From the NCBI GenBank assembly GCA_004292985.1, contig RDXT01000797.1, positions 1-32,536 on the forward strand: a stretch of 32,536 nt of DNA, written 5' to 3'. How positions within the stretch are numbered: the stretch's first letter is position 1; each line of letters begins with the position of its first letter. Of this stretch, positions 15,767 through 24,227 are shown piece by piece. A program made the translations under genes and the position numbers. A model generated the notes under the pieces. That model was not told the origin of the DNA and did not search any database. It saw only the letters and a program-made list of their open reading frames with translations. The DNA comes from Bacteroidota bacterium (GTDB lineage Bacteria; Bacteroidota; Bacteroidia; J057).

Positions 15767-18700
15767 TTAGTCAAGCGTAACTTCGAGCGCGAGGCCGCGA
15801 AGCTCGTGTATCAGTACGTTGAACGATTCAGGGATGCCGGGCGTAGGCAGTACGTCTCCTTTTACAATGGATTCATACACCTTGGCGCGACCTACCACAT
15901 CATCCGATTTCACTGTCAGCATCTCGCGAAGGATGTTTGCTGCACCGAAAGCTTCGAGTGCCCATACTTCCATCTCACCAAAACGCTGGCCACCAAACTG
16001 AGCCTTACCACCGAGCGGTTGCTGGGTAATAAGAGAGTATGGTCCGATAGAACGTGCGTGCATCTTGTCATCTACCAGGTGAATCAGTTTCAGCATGTAG
16101 ATAACACCCACCGTGGTTTGCTCGCGGAACGGAACCCCCGTCAGACCATTGATCAGGCGGATAACTCCATATTCCGGAAGACCGGCTTCGCGCATACGTT
16201 CATTCACATCCTCGAAGGTAGCTCCGTCAAAAATAGGCGTAGCAAATTTCACACCGAGACGTTTACCGGCCCATCCAAGGATGGTTTCATATACCTGGCC
16301 CAGGTTCATACGTGAAGGTACGCCCAGTGGGTTCAGTACGATGTCGATCGGTGTGCCGTCGGGCAGGAATGGCATGTCTTCCACAGGCACAATCCGGGAT
16401 ACAACCCCTTTGTTACCGTGGCGGCCCGCCATTTTGTCCCCTACTTTCAGCTTACGTTTCTTGGCGATCCATACTTTAGCCAGTTTCAGAATGCCGGATG
16501 GAAGCTCGTCACCTACGCGGATCTGATATTCTTCCCGGCGGTACTGGCCTTCGATGATGTCCAGCTTACGCTTAAAGTTGTGGAAGATACGCTCGATGTT
16601 TTTGTTCAGTTCCTCATCTTCCGTCCAGTTGTTCGGGATCAGGTCTTCAAACTTGAGCGATACGAGTGATTTTTCCGTGAATTTCTTCCCGGCGGCGATC
16701 ACCTCTTCGTTAAACTTATTCTTTACGCCACGGGATTTCACCTCACCTACCAGGTTGCTCAGCTTGGCAAGCATCTGCTCGTTCAGCTCGCGGATCTGGG
16801 TATTATGGGTTTCCTCCAGGGAAGTAAGCGTTTTCTTATCGCGGACTTTGGCTTTGGATTCTTTTTTCTCTTTGGAGAAGAGTACCTTATCTATCACCAC
16901 ACCTCCGCTGGAAGGCGGTACGCGCAGCGAAGCGTCTTTTACGTCACCAGCTTTGTCGCCGAAGATCGCGCGGAGCAGTTTTTCTTCCGGTGTCGGGTCA
17001 GACTCACCTTTAGGGGTAATCTTACCGATCAGAATGTCTCCGGGGTTCACTTCAGCACCGATGCGGATCAGGCCGTTTTCGTCCAGGTGTTTAATGGCAT
17101 CCTCGCTCACGTTCGGAATCTCACGGGTGAGTTCCTCTTCGCCGCGCTTGGTGTCACGCACCTGAAGTTCAAACTCTTCGACGTGGATAGAGGTGAATAC
17201 GTCTTCAGCCACTACACGCTCGGAGATTACGATCGCATCCTCAAAGTTGTATCCCTGCCAGGGCATAAATGCCACGAGGAGGTTTTTACCGAGGGCGAGT
17301 TCGCCTTTTTCCGTCGAATAGCCTTCTGCGATAATGGTATCCTTGTCCACTTTCTGGCCGGGGCGAACCACCGGACGCAGGTTGATGCTGGTATTCTGGT
17401 TGGTCCGGATGAACTTGGGAACCTTGTAGGTAGTCAGGCTTGAGTCGAAGCTGACCAGTTCGTCAATGTTGGACCGCTCGTAGCGGATCATCACTTTGGA
17501 ACCGTCCACATATTCCACCACACCGGGGCCTTCGGCCATCATCATGGAGCGGGAGTCGCGGGCTACCTTGCCTTCGATACCTGTGCCCACAATCGGAGCA
17601 TCGGGTTTCAGCAGAGGTACAGCCTGGCGTTGCATGTTCGAACCCATCAGGGCGCGGTTGGCATCGTCATTTTCCAGGAAAGGAATCAGCGAAGCAGCCA
17701 CACTCACGATCTGGTTGGGCGCAACGTCCATGAAGGCAAGTTCCGTAGGATCCACCATCGGGAAGTCACCCATTTTGCGGGCTTTCACCTTGGGCATCAG
17801 GAAGTTACCAGCCACATCCACAGGCGCATTGGACTGGGCGATAATAATATCGTCTTCTTCTTCTGCGCTGAGGTAGGTAGCGTCATTGGCCACCACGCTG
17901 CTCGTTACCTTACGGTAAGGCGTTTCGATAAAGCCCATATCGTTGATCTTCGCATAGGTACAGAGCGAAGAAATCAGACCGATGTTTGGACCTTCCGGCG
18001 TTTCGATGGGGCAGAGACGGCCGTAGTGGGTATAGTGAACGTCACGAACTTCGAAGCCTGCGCGCTCGCGGGAGAGACCGCCTGGTCCGAGGGCTGATAC
18101 GCGTCGTTTGTGGGTCAGTTCTGACAGAGGATTGGTCTGGTCGAGGAACTGGCTGAGCTGGTTGGTGCCAAAAAAGGAGTTAATGACACTCGACAGCGTA
18201 CGGGCGTTGATCAGGTCGGCAGGGGTAAATACCTCATTGTCACGGATGTTCATCCGCTCGCGGATGGTCCGCGCCATACGGGCCAGACCTACGCTGAACT
18301 GGGCATACAACTGCTCGCCTACGGTACGTACGCGGCGGTTGCTCAGGTGGTCGATGTCGTCCACGTGCGCCTTGCTGTTCTGAAGCTCTACGAGGTACTC
18401 GACGATTTTGATGATGTCCTGCTTGGTCAGCACGAGACTCTTCTCTTCGAAGGTACTGTGGAGTTTTTTGTTGAGGCGGTAGCGGCCTACGTCACCGAGG
18501 TCGTAGCGCTTGTCGCTGAAGAACAGCTTGTCGATCACGCTCCGGGCGGTTTCCTCATCCGGTGGTTCGGCGTTGCGGAGCTGACGGTAAATCAGGTCCA
18601 CGGCCTCACTCTGGGAGTTGGAGTTGTCCTTCTGGAGGGTGTTATAGATAATGGAGTATTCAGCGGCGTTGGCGGACTCCGACACGAGGATCATCGAGGA

Positions 18701-19570
18701 GATACCGGAATCGAAGATTTTTTCGATGTCGGCGGCGCTGATGATGTGATCGCGCTCGAAGAGCACTTCGTTACGGGTGATCGAAACCACCTCACCTGTG
18801 TCCTCGTCCACGAAGTCTTCGGTCCAGGTGCGGAGAATCCGCGCAGCGAGTTTGCGGCTGATACACTTTTTGAGGTTCGCTTTATTGATCTTCACCTCTT
18901 CGGCGAGGCCGAAAATCTCCAGGATGTCCTTGTCCGTGCTGTATCCGATGGCACGGAGCAGCGTAGTGACCGGGAATTTCTTTTTCCGGTCAATGTAGGA
19001 GTACATGACGTTGTTGACGTCAGTGGAGAACTCGATCCATGAGCCTTTAAACGGAATAATCCGCGCCGAATACAGCTTGGAGCCGTTGGCGTGGTAGGAT
19101 TGTCCGAAAAAGACACCGGGAGAGCGGTGGAGCTGGGATACGACGACACGTTCGGCACCGTTAATGATAAAGGTACCTTCTTCGGTCATGTATGGGATGT
19201 TCCCGAGATACACTTCCTGCGTTACCGGCTCGAAATCTTCATTTTCGGGGTCGGTGCAGTAGAGGAAGAGTTTTGCTTTGAGGGCTACGGAGTAGGTAAG
19301 TCCGCGGGCTTTACACTCTTCTATGCTGTATCGTGGGGGATCAATATAGTAATCCAGGAATTCAAGCACGAAATTCTCCCGCGCATCCATGATGGGGAAG
19401 TTTTCTTTGAATACCTTATAGAGACCTTCTTCCTTGCGCTTGTCAGCGGGAGTGTCCACTTGCATAAACTCCTTGAAGGAGTGAAGTTGCACTTCGAGGA
19501 AGTCAGGATACTCAATGACCTTCTTGATTTTGGAGAAGGAAATCCGGTGGAACCCGTTTGTACTAATCAA
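15767..19570 (-). CDS. rpoB: DNA-directed RNA polymerase subunit beta
   Basis: The 1267-residue protein is a complete beta subunit. The rifampicin-pocket region (about residues 465-520) reads NQLSQFLDQTNPLSELTHKRR and ALGPGGLSRERAGFEVRDVH, with the usual rifampicin-sensitive residues as far as can be judged. The C-terminal KVGDKMAGRHGNKGVVS and QPLGGKAQFGGQRFGEMEVW motifs are present. The family N-terminus (RISFSKIKKVIEYPDFLEVQL) lies before any ATG in frame; the only usable start is TTG at 19570 (or the adjacent ATT), and an in-frame stop stands five codons upstream. The first in-frame ATG would remove 36 conserved residues. Part of the rplKAJL-rpoBC operon; a leader ORF overlaps its start. 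Confidence 0.97.
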   Translation of the reverse strand: MISTNGFHRISFSKIKKVIEYPDFLEVQLHSFKEFMQVDTPADKRKEEGLYKVFKENFPIMDARENFVLEFLDYYIDPPRYSIEECKARGLTYSVALKAKLFLYCTDPENEDFEPVTQEVYLGNIPYMTEEGTFIINGAERVVVSQLHRSPGVFFGQSYHANGSKLYSARIIPFKGSWIEFSTDVNNVMYSYIDRKKKFPVTTLLRAIGYSTDKDILEIFGLAEEVKINKANLKKCISRKLAARILRTWTEDFVDEDTGEVVSITRNEVLFERDHIISAADIEKIFDSGISSMILVSESANAAEYSIIYNTLQKDNSNSQSEAVDLIYRQLRNAEPPDEETARSVIDKLFFSDKRYDLGDVGRYRLNKKLHSTFEEKSLVLTKQDIIKIVEYLVELQNSKAHVDDIDHLSNRRVRTVGEQLYAQFSVGLARMARTIRERMNIRDNEVFTPADLINARTLSSVINSFFGTNQLSQFLDQTNPLSELTHKRRVSALGPGGLSRERAGFEVRDVHYTHYGRLCPIETPEGPNIGLISSLCTYAKINDMGFIETPYRKVTSSVVANDATYLSAEEEDDIIIAQSNAPVDVAGNFLMPKVKARKMGDFPMVDPTELAFMDVAPNQIVSVAASLIPFLENDDANRALMGSNMQRQAVPLLKPDAPIVGTGIEGKVARDSRSMMMAEGPGVVEYVDGSKVMIRYERSNIDELVSFDSSLTTYKVPKFIRTNQNTSINLRPVVRPGQKVDKDTIIAEGYSTEKGELALGKNLLVAFMPWQGYNFEDAIVISERVVAEDVFTSIHVEEFELQVRDTKRGEEELTREIPNVSEDAIKHLDENGLIRIGAEVNPGDILIGKITPKGESDPTPEEKLLRAIFGDKAGDVKDASLRVPPSSGGVVIDKVLFSKEKKESKAKVRDKKTLTSLEETHNTQIRELNEQMLAKLSNLVGEVKSRGVKNKFNEEVIAAGKKFTEKSLVSLKFEDLIPNNWTEDEELNKNIERIFHNFKRKLDIIEGQYRREEYQIRVGDELPSGILKLAKVWIAKKRKLKVGDKMAGRHGNKGVVSRIVPVEDMPFLPDGTPIDIVLNPLGVPSRMNLGQVYETILGWAGKRLGVKFATPIFDGATFEDVNERMREAGLPEYGVIRLINGLTGVPFREQTTVGVIYMLKLIHLVDDKMHARSIGPYSLITQQPLGGKAQFGGQRFGEMEVWALEAFGAANILREMLTVKSDDVVGRAKVYESIVKGDVLPTPGIPESFNVLIHELRGLALEVTLD

Positions 19571-19637
19571 TCCTGTAGTTTTTTAGAGGTTCTATCGAAA
19601 TAAGCTCTTTTGAGAGCGGGCAAAAACCGGAACTCAT
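19563..19637 (-). CDS. Possible 24-codon leader ORF overlapping the rpoB start
   Basis: An ATG at 19637 opens the frame MSSGFCPLSKELISIEPLKN plus YRID and stops at TAG 19563-19565, six bases downstream of the first base of the rpoB TTG start (19570). Ribosomes ending here would sit on the rpoB start codon, which lacks a normal ATG, so translational coupling is possible. No SD sequence precedes it, and a chance ORF of this length is not rare. Confidence 0.35.
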   Translation of the reverse strand: MSSGFCPLSKELISIEPLKNYRID

Positions 19638-19647
19638 AAGATAGGGA

Positions 19648-19679
19648 AATAGACCTGATTGCACCGAATCAGGTCTATT
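19648..19679 (-). terminator. Attenuator or partial terminator between rplL and rpoB
   Basis: AATAGACCTGATT (19648-19660) and AATCAGGTCTATT (19667-19679) form a perfect 13-bp stem with a 6-base loop, 36 bases after the rplL stop. On the minus strand it is followed by only a short T-tract (TTTCCCTATCTT), so partial termination or an RNA-processing site is likelier than a full stop. E. coli also has an attenuator and RNase III site in this gap. Confidence 0.7.
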
Positions 19680-19714
19680 GAAAGGTAGAACTTTGGTCGA
19701 AGCCAAATGTTTAC

Positions 19715-20095
19715 TTACTTCAGCTCTACCTCAGCGCCAGCTTCTGTCAGTTCTTTTTTGATAGCTTCAGCTTCATCCTTGGAAACTTTTTCTTTCACAG
19801 GGGTAGGAGCTTTGTCCACCAGATCTTTCGCTTCCTTAAGGCCCAGTCCGGTAAGGTTCTTTACGATCTTTACGATGTTAAGTTTACCTGCGCCGGGGCT
19901 TTTCAGGATCACGTCGAATTCAGTTTGTTCTACGACGGCAGGAGCGCCACCGCCATCGGAAGGAGCGGCAGCAACAGCCACTGCAGCAGCAGCGGGTTCA
20001 ATGCCATAGTTTTCCTTCAGTATTTTAGCCAGCTCGTTCACCTCTTTTACTGTGAGGTTCACCAGTTGCTCAGCAAAAGCTTGCAGATCAGCCAT
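19715..20095 (-). CDS. rplL: 50S ribosomal protein L7/L12 (bL12)
   Basis: The 126-residue protein has the bL12 layout: an N-terminal dimerisation and L10-binding helix pair (residues 1-36), an Ala/Pro/Gly-rich hinge (EPAAAAVAVAAAPSDGGG), and the globular C-terminal domain with the factor-binding segment KLNIVKIVKNLTGLGLKEAKDLVD. Several copies form the ribosome stalk on L10 and recruit elongation factors. It lies 87 bases after rplJ in the same operon. Confidence 0.98.
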   Translation of the reverse strand: MADLQAFAEQLVNLTVKEVNELAKILKENYGIEPAAAAVAVAAAPSDGGGAPAVVEQTEFDVILKSPGAGKLNIVKIVKNLTGLGLKEAKDLVDKAPTPVKEKVSKDEAEAIKKELTEAGAEVELK

Positions 20096-20182
20096 TGTTA
20101 TCGTTCGTTTGAAAGGTTCTACAGAAGAATGAAAGTAAAGAAAGATTGGAACAGGGGGTTAAACCTGTGTCCGATTTGGTAA

Positions 20183-20710
20183 TCAGCCCTCTTTTTCGGA
20201 GAGCGTTTTGACGATTCCAGCCAGTTTGGCGCCGCCTGATTGCAGGGCAGAAACCACGTTTTTGGCTGGGCTCTGGAGCAGTCCCACCACTTCGCCGATA
20301 AGGTCCGCTTTGGTTTTGAGGGTAGATAGAACATCTATCTGGTTATCTCCAACAAAGACAGACTGATCGATATAAGCGGCTTTCAGTACAGGCTTTTCGG
20401 CGGTCTTACGAAAAGCTTTGAGCATTTTTGCCGGATCGCTTGGGCGGTCAACTTCAGCAAACACCAGTGCCGAAGGTTGTTTCAGAGCAGGGATCAGTTC
20501 GGAGTAGTCTCCGCCGATTTCCTCTAAAGCCTTGACAATGAGTGTGTTTTTTACTGTCGTAAGCTGGAAGTTGCTTTCGAAGCATTTTCTCCGAAATTTA
20601 TTCACTTCCGCTACGGTCATACCACCCGCGTTCAGCACGTAGAAGTTGGGAGTTTCCTTCAACCTCTCGACCAGCTCATTCACTAATTGTTGTTTCTCTT
20701 GCTTCGTCAT
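20183..20710 (-). CDS. rplJ: 50S ribosomal protein L10 (uL10)
   Basis: The 175-residue product shows the uL10 N-terminal RNA-binding domain (LVERLKETPNFYVLNAGGMTVAEVN, then FRRKCFESNF and NTLIVKAL) and a C-terminal helix that carries L7/L12 dimers. It anchors the stalk to 23S rRNA next to L11. It starts only 7 bases after rplA, leaving no room for the separate L10 leader found before rplJ in E. coli; if L10 autoregulates here its target must lie inside rplA or elsewhere. Confidence 0.98.
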   Translation of the reverse strand: MTKQEKQQLVNELVERLKETPNFYVLNAGGMTVAEVNKFRRKCFESNFQLTTVKNTLIVKALEEIGGDYSELIPALKQPSALVFAEVDRPSDPAKMLKAFRKTAEKPVLKAAYIDQSVFVGDNQIDVLSTLKTKADLIGEVVGLLQSPAKNVVSALQSGGAKLAGIVKTLSEKEG

Positions 20711-20717
20711 AACCCGC

Positions 20718-21416
20718 TTAGATTCCCGTTACAGAGGATTTGTCAACCTTGATACCGGGGCCCATGGTAGAGCTTAGGAAGATTGACCTGAAATAGATGC
20801 CTTTTGCGCCCGTAGGCTTCAGCTTGTTGATGGTCTGAAGCAGTTCGGTAGCGTTTTCGGTGAGCTTATCCGCATCGAAGGAAAGCTTTCCTACTCCGGC
20901 ATGTACGATTCCGGTTTTATCAACACGGAAGTCAATCTTACCCGCTTTAACCTCTTTCACAGCCGACCCTACGTCGGGGGTTACGGTTCCGCTCTTAGGG
21001 TTTGGCATGAGGCCACGTGGACCGAGTACACGGCCCAGTTTACCTACCTTAGCCATAACATCCGGAGAACAGATGATCACATCAATGTCGGTCCAGCCGC
21101 CATTGATTTTTTCGATGAAGTCGTCGAGACCTACATACTCGGCACCTGCTTCGCGTGCGGCAGCTTCTTTGTCGGGGGTGGTAAGTACCAGCACCCGAAC
21201 TGTTTTACCCGTACCGTGAGGCAGGGCAGCAGTACCGCGCACGTTTTGGTTGGCCTGGCGGGGATCTACTCCCAGCCGGACGTGCAGTTCGATCGTTTCA
21301 TCAAACTTGGCGAAAGTAGCTTCTTTGAGCATTTTGATTGCATCAGAGAGCGCATAGACTTTCGTCTTGTCCACGGCTGCACCAGCCTTCTTGTTATTCT
21401 TTGTCAGTGTTGCCAT
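20718..21416 (-). CDS. rplA: 50S ribosomal protein L1 (uL1)
   Basis: The 232-residue protein carries the L1 signatures VLVLTTPDKEAAAREAGAEYVG, GRVLGPRGLMPNPKSGTVT and the late TGAKGIYFRSIFLSSTMGPG. It forms the mobile stalk that helps release tRNA from the E site and, in many bacteria, represses the rplKA mRNA. It is 9 bases after rplK and 7 bases before rplJ, a tight operon. Confidence 0.98.
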   Translation of the reverse strand: MATLTKNNKKAGAAVDKTKVYALSDAIKMLKEATFAKFDETIELHVRLGVDPRQANQNVRGTAALPHGTGKTVRVLVLTTPDKEAAAREAGAEYVGLDDFIEKINGGWTDIDVIICSPDVMAKVGKLGRVLGPRGLMPNPKSGTVTPDVGSAVKEVKAGKIDFRVDKTGIVHAGVGKLSFDADKLTENATELLQTINKLKPTGAKGIYFRSIFLSSTMGPGIKVDKSSVTGI

Positions 21417-21425
21417 GCTTCACAA

Positions 21426-21872
21426 TCACTTTTGCTCCCAGGGGGGCGTGCCTTCAACTGTAATACCCATGCTTCGGGCTGTACCGGCGACCATTTTCAT
21501 TCCAGACTCTACTGTAAAACAGTTGAGATCCGGCATTTTGGCTTCAGCGATCGTCCGCACATCGTTCCATGTTACCTTGCCGTTTTTCTTGCGATTCGGC
21601 TCGGCAGAACCCTTCTGGATTTTGGCAGCTTGCATGAGCAAGGTAGCCGCAGGAGGGGTCTTGATAACAAAGTCAAACGATTTGTCGGTATAGATCGACA
21701 CGACAACCGGTACTACCTGTCCCATTTTGTCCTGCGTGAGCGCGTTGAAGCGCTTGCAGAACTCCATGATGTTCACACCTTTCGAGCCCAGAGCGGGACC
21801 GATCGGCGGAGCGGGGTTGGCTTGCCCTCCTTTGACCTGGAGCTTGACGTAAGTACTAATTTCCTTGGCCAT
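21426..21872 (-). CDS. rplK: 50S ribosomal protein L11 (uL11)
   Basis: The 148-residue product shows the proline-rich L11 N-terminal segment VKGGQANPAPPIGPALGSKG and the C-terminal rRNA-binding domain (PPAATLLMQAAKIQKGS, GTARSMGITVEG). It binds the GTPase-associated centre of 23S rRNA. It follows nusG after 99 bases; that gap is spanned by a 38-codon ORF that ends inside the start of this gene. Confidence 0.98.
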   Translation of the reverse strand: MAKEISTYVKLQVKGGQANPAPPIGPALGSKGVNIMEFCKRFNALTQDKMGQVVPVVVSIYTDKSFDFVIKTPPAATLLMQAAKIQKGSAEPNRKKNGKVTWNDVRTIAEAKMPDLNCFTVESGMKMVAGTARSMGITVEGTPPWEQK

Positions 21873-21972
21873 TGATCTGGATCAGGTTAACATCGGAGAG
21901 ATATCGGAAACCCAGTGGGAAGCGTTCGACAGATTTCAGAGGAATGAGACCTGCCAACAACCAGATTTCCAT
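21856..21972 (-). CDS. Possible 38-codon ORF bridging nusG and rplK
   Basis: The nusG stop and a new ATG overlap as TAATG at 21974-21970. The new frame runs 38 codons (starting MEIWLLAGLIPLKSVERFPL) through the whole gap and stops at TAG 21856-21858, 14 bases inside rplK. Such stop-start overlaps usually mean translational coupling. No homologue is recognised, and an open frame of this length could be chance (very roughly one in six for random codons). Confidence 0.35.
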   Translation of the reverse strand: MEIWLLAGLIPLKSVERFPLGFRYLSDVNLIQINGQGN

Positions 21973-22514
21973 TAAAATTCTTTTTCGACCTGGAAGTAGT
22001 TGAGTTCGATCGGCGTATTTCGTCCGAAGATTTTCACAACCACTTTGAGTTTTTTTCTGTCTTCATAGACTTCGTCCACCACACCGGAAAATCCGTTGAA
22101 GGGACCCGCCATTACCTTTACCGGTTCGCCCTTGATAAAAGGCTCTTCCGGCTGTTCGCCTTTCTCATTGGCTTCGTCCACCTTGCCGAGGATTTTGTTT
22201 ACCTCTGCATGGCGAAGCGGCACAGGGTCACCCCCTTTGCTTTCAGCGAGGAAGCCGATGACGTTGGGCACATCTTTAATAACCGGTATAAGCTCCGAGG
22301 AGATTTCGCACTCCAGGAGGATATAGCCGGGCAGGAAGCTACGTTCGCGCAACTTTTTCTTGCCGTTGCGCATTTCAAAGACTTTTTCGGTTGGGATCAG
22401 CACCTGTGAAATCTGCTCATGGAGCTTCAGTCGCTCAATTTCGCTTTCGAGGTACTGCTTTACCTTTTTTTCTTTGCCACTCACTGCCCGAAGGACGTAC
22501 CATTCTTTGGCCAT
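21972..22514 (-). CDS. nusG: Transcription termination/antitermination protein NusG
   Basis: The 180-residue protein has the NGN domain (MAKEWYVLRAVSGKEKKVKQ, then RSFLPGYILLEC) and the C-terminal KOW domain (KGEPVKVMAGPFNGFSGVVDEV). NusG binds the RNA polymerase clamp, reduces pausing and links to ribosomes or Rho. The ATG at 22514 gives the family start MAKEWYVL; ATG 22520 only adds two residues. It follows secE after a few bases, the common secE-nusG pair. Confidence 0.97.
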   Translation of the reverse strand: MAKEWYVLRAVSGKEKKVKQYLESEIERLKLHEQISQVLIPTEKVFEMRNGKKKLRERSFLPGYILLECEISSELIPVIKDVPNVIGFLAESKGGDPVPLRHAEVNKILGKVDEANEKGEQPEEPFIKGEPVKVMAGPFNGFSGVVDEVYEDRKKLKVVVKIFGRNTPIELNYFQVEKEF

Positions 22515-22525
22515 TCTCAACCTGC

Positions 22526-22720
22526 TTAATTAACGAGAGAGTACAACCCTTTCATAGCAGAGTTGAACACGAAGTCCATACCAAATACAACGAGCGCGAT
22601 CATGATAGAGGCGATCAGTACCGTGACGGTGCTGCTTTGCAACTCTTCGATGCTCGGCCACTGAACTTTATACAGAAGCTCATCTGCATACTCCTTAAAT
22701 AGAGTTCTTAGCTTCTCCAT
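22526..22720 (-). CDS. secE: Preprotein translocase subunit SecE
   Basis: The short 64-residue product has the SecE pattern: an amphipathic helix with VQWPSIEELQSSTV, followed by one membrane helix (VLIASIMIALVVFGMDFVF). It clamps the two halves of SecY in the inner-membrane Sec channel. The size is normal for one-helix SecE proteins. It lies between tRNA-Trp and nusG. Confidence 0.95.
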   Translation of the reverse strand: MEKLRTLFKEYADELLYKVQWPSIEELQSSTVTVLIASIMIALVVFGMDFVFNSAMKGLYSLVN

Positions 22721-22736
22721 TTTCTTGTTTTGTTTG

Positions 22737-22809
22737 CACGGGCGGAAGGTCTCGAACCCTCAGCCTTCGGTTTTGGAGACCGACGCTCTACCAATTGAGC
22801 TACGCCCGT
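22737..22809 (-). tRNA. tRNA-Trp (CCA)
   Basis: Acceptor ACGGGCG pairs with CGCCCGT; D arm GCTC/GAGC; anticodon loop CTCCAAA gives CCA; T loop TTCGAGA; discriminator G as expected for Trp. The 73-nt gene has no encoded CCA end (CAA follows). It sits 16 bases before secE, an arrangement shared with several bacterial groups. Confidence 0.97.
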
Positions 22810-22842
22810 ATGCCGCGTGGCTTTCACCACAAATAAGAAAAA

Positions 22843-22868
22843 GATACCCCCTTAGAAGCGGGGGTATC
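22843..22868 (-). terminator. Intrinsic terminator of tuf
   Basis: GATACCCCC (22843-22851) pairs perfectly with GGGGGTATC (22860-22868) around an 8-base loop, 16 bases after the tuf stop. The minus strand continues TTTTTCTTATTT. It splits the tRNA-tuf unit from tRNA-Trp-secE-nusG, which must then have its own promoter or rely on read-through. Confidence 0.9.
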
Positions 22869-22884
22869 ATACGTTTTGTTTCAA

Positions 22885-24084
22885 TTAATCAGGGAGAACT
22901 TCGGTTACCTGACCAGCGCCGATGGTACGACCACCTTCGCGGATAGCGAAACGAAGACCTTTTTCCATAGCTACTTCATAGATCAGCGCAACGGTAACAG
23001 AGATGTTATCGCCAGGCATTACCATGTCCACACCTGCTGGCAGGCTGATTACGCCTGTTACGTCGGTGGTACGGAAGTAGAACTGAGGACGGTAGTTGGA
23101 GAAGAACGGAGTGTGACGGCCACCTTCTTCTTTGCTCAGCACGTACACTTCAGCTTTGAAGTTTTTGTGTGGCTTTACAGAACCTGGCTTCACAACCACC
23201 ATTCCGCGACGGATCTGGGTTTTGTCAACACCGCGGAGGAGGAGACCTACGTTGTCACCTGCTTCACCGGTATCCAGAATTTTGCGGAACATTTCTACAC
23301 CGGTTACGGTAGAGTTCATTTTTTCAGCGCCGAGGCCGATGATTTCTACCGGATCACCTGTGTTGATGGTGCCGCGCTCGATACGACCTGTAGCAACGGT
23401 ACCACGACCTGTGATCGTGAACACGTCTTCTACGGGCATAAGGAAAGGCTTGTCTTTGTCGCGCTCAGGAGTTGGGATGAAGTCATCCACAGACTGCATG
23501 AGTTCGAGGATTTTTTCTACCCACACTGGCTCGCCGCTGAGGCCACCGAGAGCGGAGCCGCGGATAACGGGGGTGTCATCACCAGGGAAGCCATAGATGT
23601 TGAGCAGGTCGCGGATTTCCATCTCCACCAGTTCGAGGAGTTCTTCGTCGTCCACGAGGTCAACCTTGTTCATAAACACCACCAGCGAAGGTACACCTAC
23701 CTGACGTGCGAGGAGGATGTGTTCGCGGGTTTGAGGCATCGGACCGTCAGTAGCAGCAACGACCAGAATGCCACCGTCCATCTGAGCAGCACCGGTAACC
23801 ATGTTTTTCACATAGTCGGCGTGACCTGGGCAGTCCACGTGTGCGTAGTGGCGGTTTGCGGTTTCGTACTCTACGTGCGCAGTGTTGATGGTGATACCAC
23901 GCTCTCTTTCTTCGGGAGCGTTGTCAATCTGATCAAACGCGACGGCTTTAGCATTGCCACCTGTTTTGGATTCAGAGAGTACCTTGGTAATAGCTGCGGT
24001 GAGAGTGGTCTTACCGTGGTCAACGTGTCCGATGGTACCGATGTTTACGTGCGGCTTGTTACGTTGAAATTGTTCCTTTGCCAT
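22885..24084 (-). CDS. tuf: Elongation factor Tu
   Basis: The 399-residue protein is a full EF-Tu. The GTPase motifs are G1 GHVDHGKT (19-26), the switch region RERGITIN, G3 DCPGH, and G4 NKVD. Domains II and III follow with RGTVATGRIERG and the C-terminal segment MEKGLRFAIREGGRTIGAGQVTEVL. It brings aminoacyl-tRNA to the ribosome. Four tRNA genes lie just upstream and are very probably in the same transcript; the promoter lies at 24562-24592. Confidence 0.99.
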   Translation of the reverse strand: MAKEQFQRNKPHVNIGTIGHVDHGKTTLTAAITKVLSESKTGGNAKAVAFDQIDNAPEERERGITINTAHVEYETANRHYAHVDCPGHADYVKNMVTGAAQMDGGILVVAATDGPMPQTREHILLARQVGVPSLVVFMNKVDLVDDEELLELVEMEIRDLLNIYGFPGDDTPVIRGSALGGLSGEPVWVEKILELMQSVDDFIPTPERDKDKPFLMPVEDVFTITGRGTVATGRIERGTINTGDPVEIIGLGAEKMNSTVTGVEMFRKILDTGEAGDNVGLLLRGVDKTQIRRGMVVVKPGSVKPHKNFKAEVYVLSKEEGGRHTPFFSNYRPQFYFRTTDVTGVISLPAGVDMVMPGDNISVTVALIYEVAMEKGLRFAIREGGRTIGAGQVTEVLPD

Positions 24085-24134
24085 CGTGATATGCGTGTTT
24101 CTGAGAGACTTTGCTTAAAAAAAACAAAATTGAG

Positions 24135-24207
24135 AGCCAATGGCCGGAATCGAACCGGCGACCCCCACCTTACCATGGTGGTGCTCTACCTGCTGAGCTA
24201 CATTGGC
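24135..24207 (-). tRNA. tRNA-Thr (GGU)
   Basis: GCCAATG/CATTGGC acceptor, GCTC/GAGC D stem, CCACC/GGTGG anticodon stem with loop ATGGTAA (anticodon GGT), T arm GCCGG TTCGATT CCGGC, discriminator T. The gene is 73 nt with no encoded CCA and is the last tRNA before tuf. Confidence 0.97.
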
Positions 24208-24227
24208 TTCTCTGATACAAAAAAAAG

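Noticed and set aside
19571..19640. Frameshift placing the real rpoB start in the upstream small ORF
   Set aside because: The leader frame does not resemble the RpoB N-terminus, and the conserved residues are all present after the TTG, so no frameshift is needed.
20901..21875. 324-codon open frame on the + strand
   Set aside because: Antisense to rplA and rplK, both certain genes.
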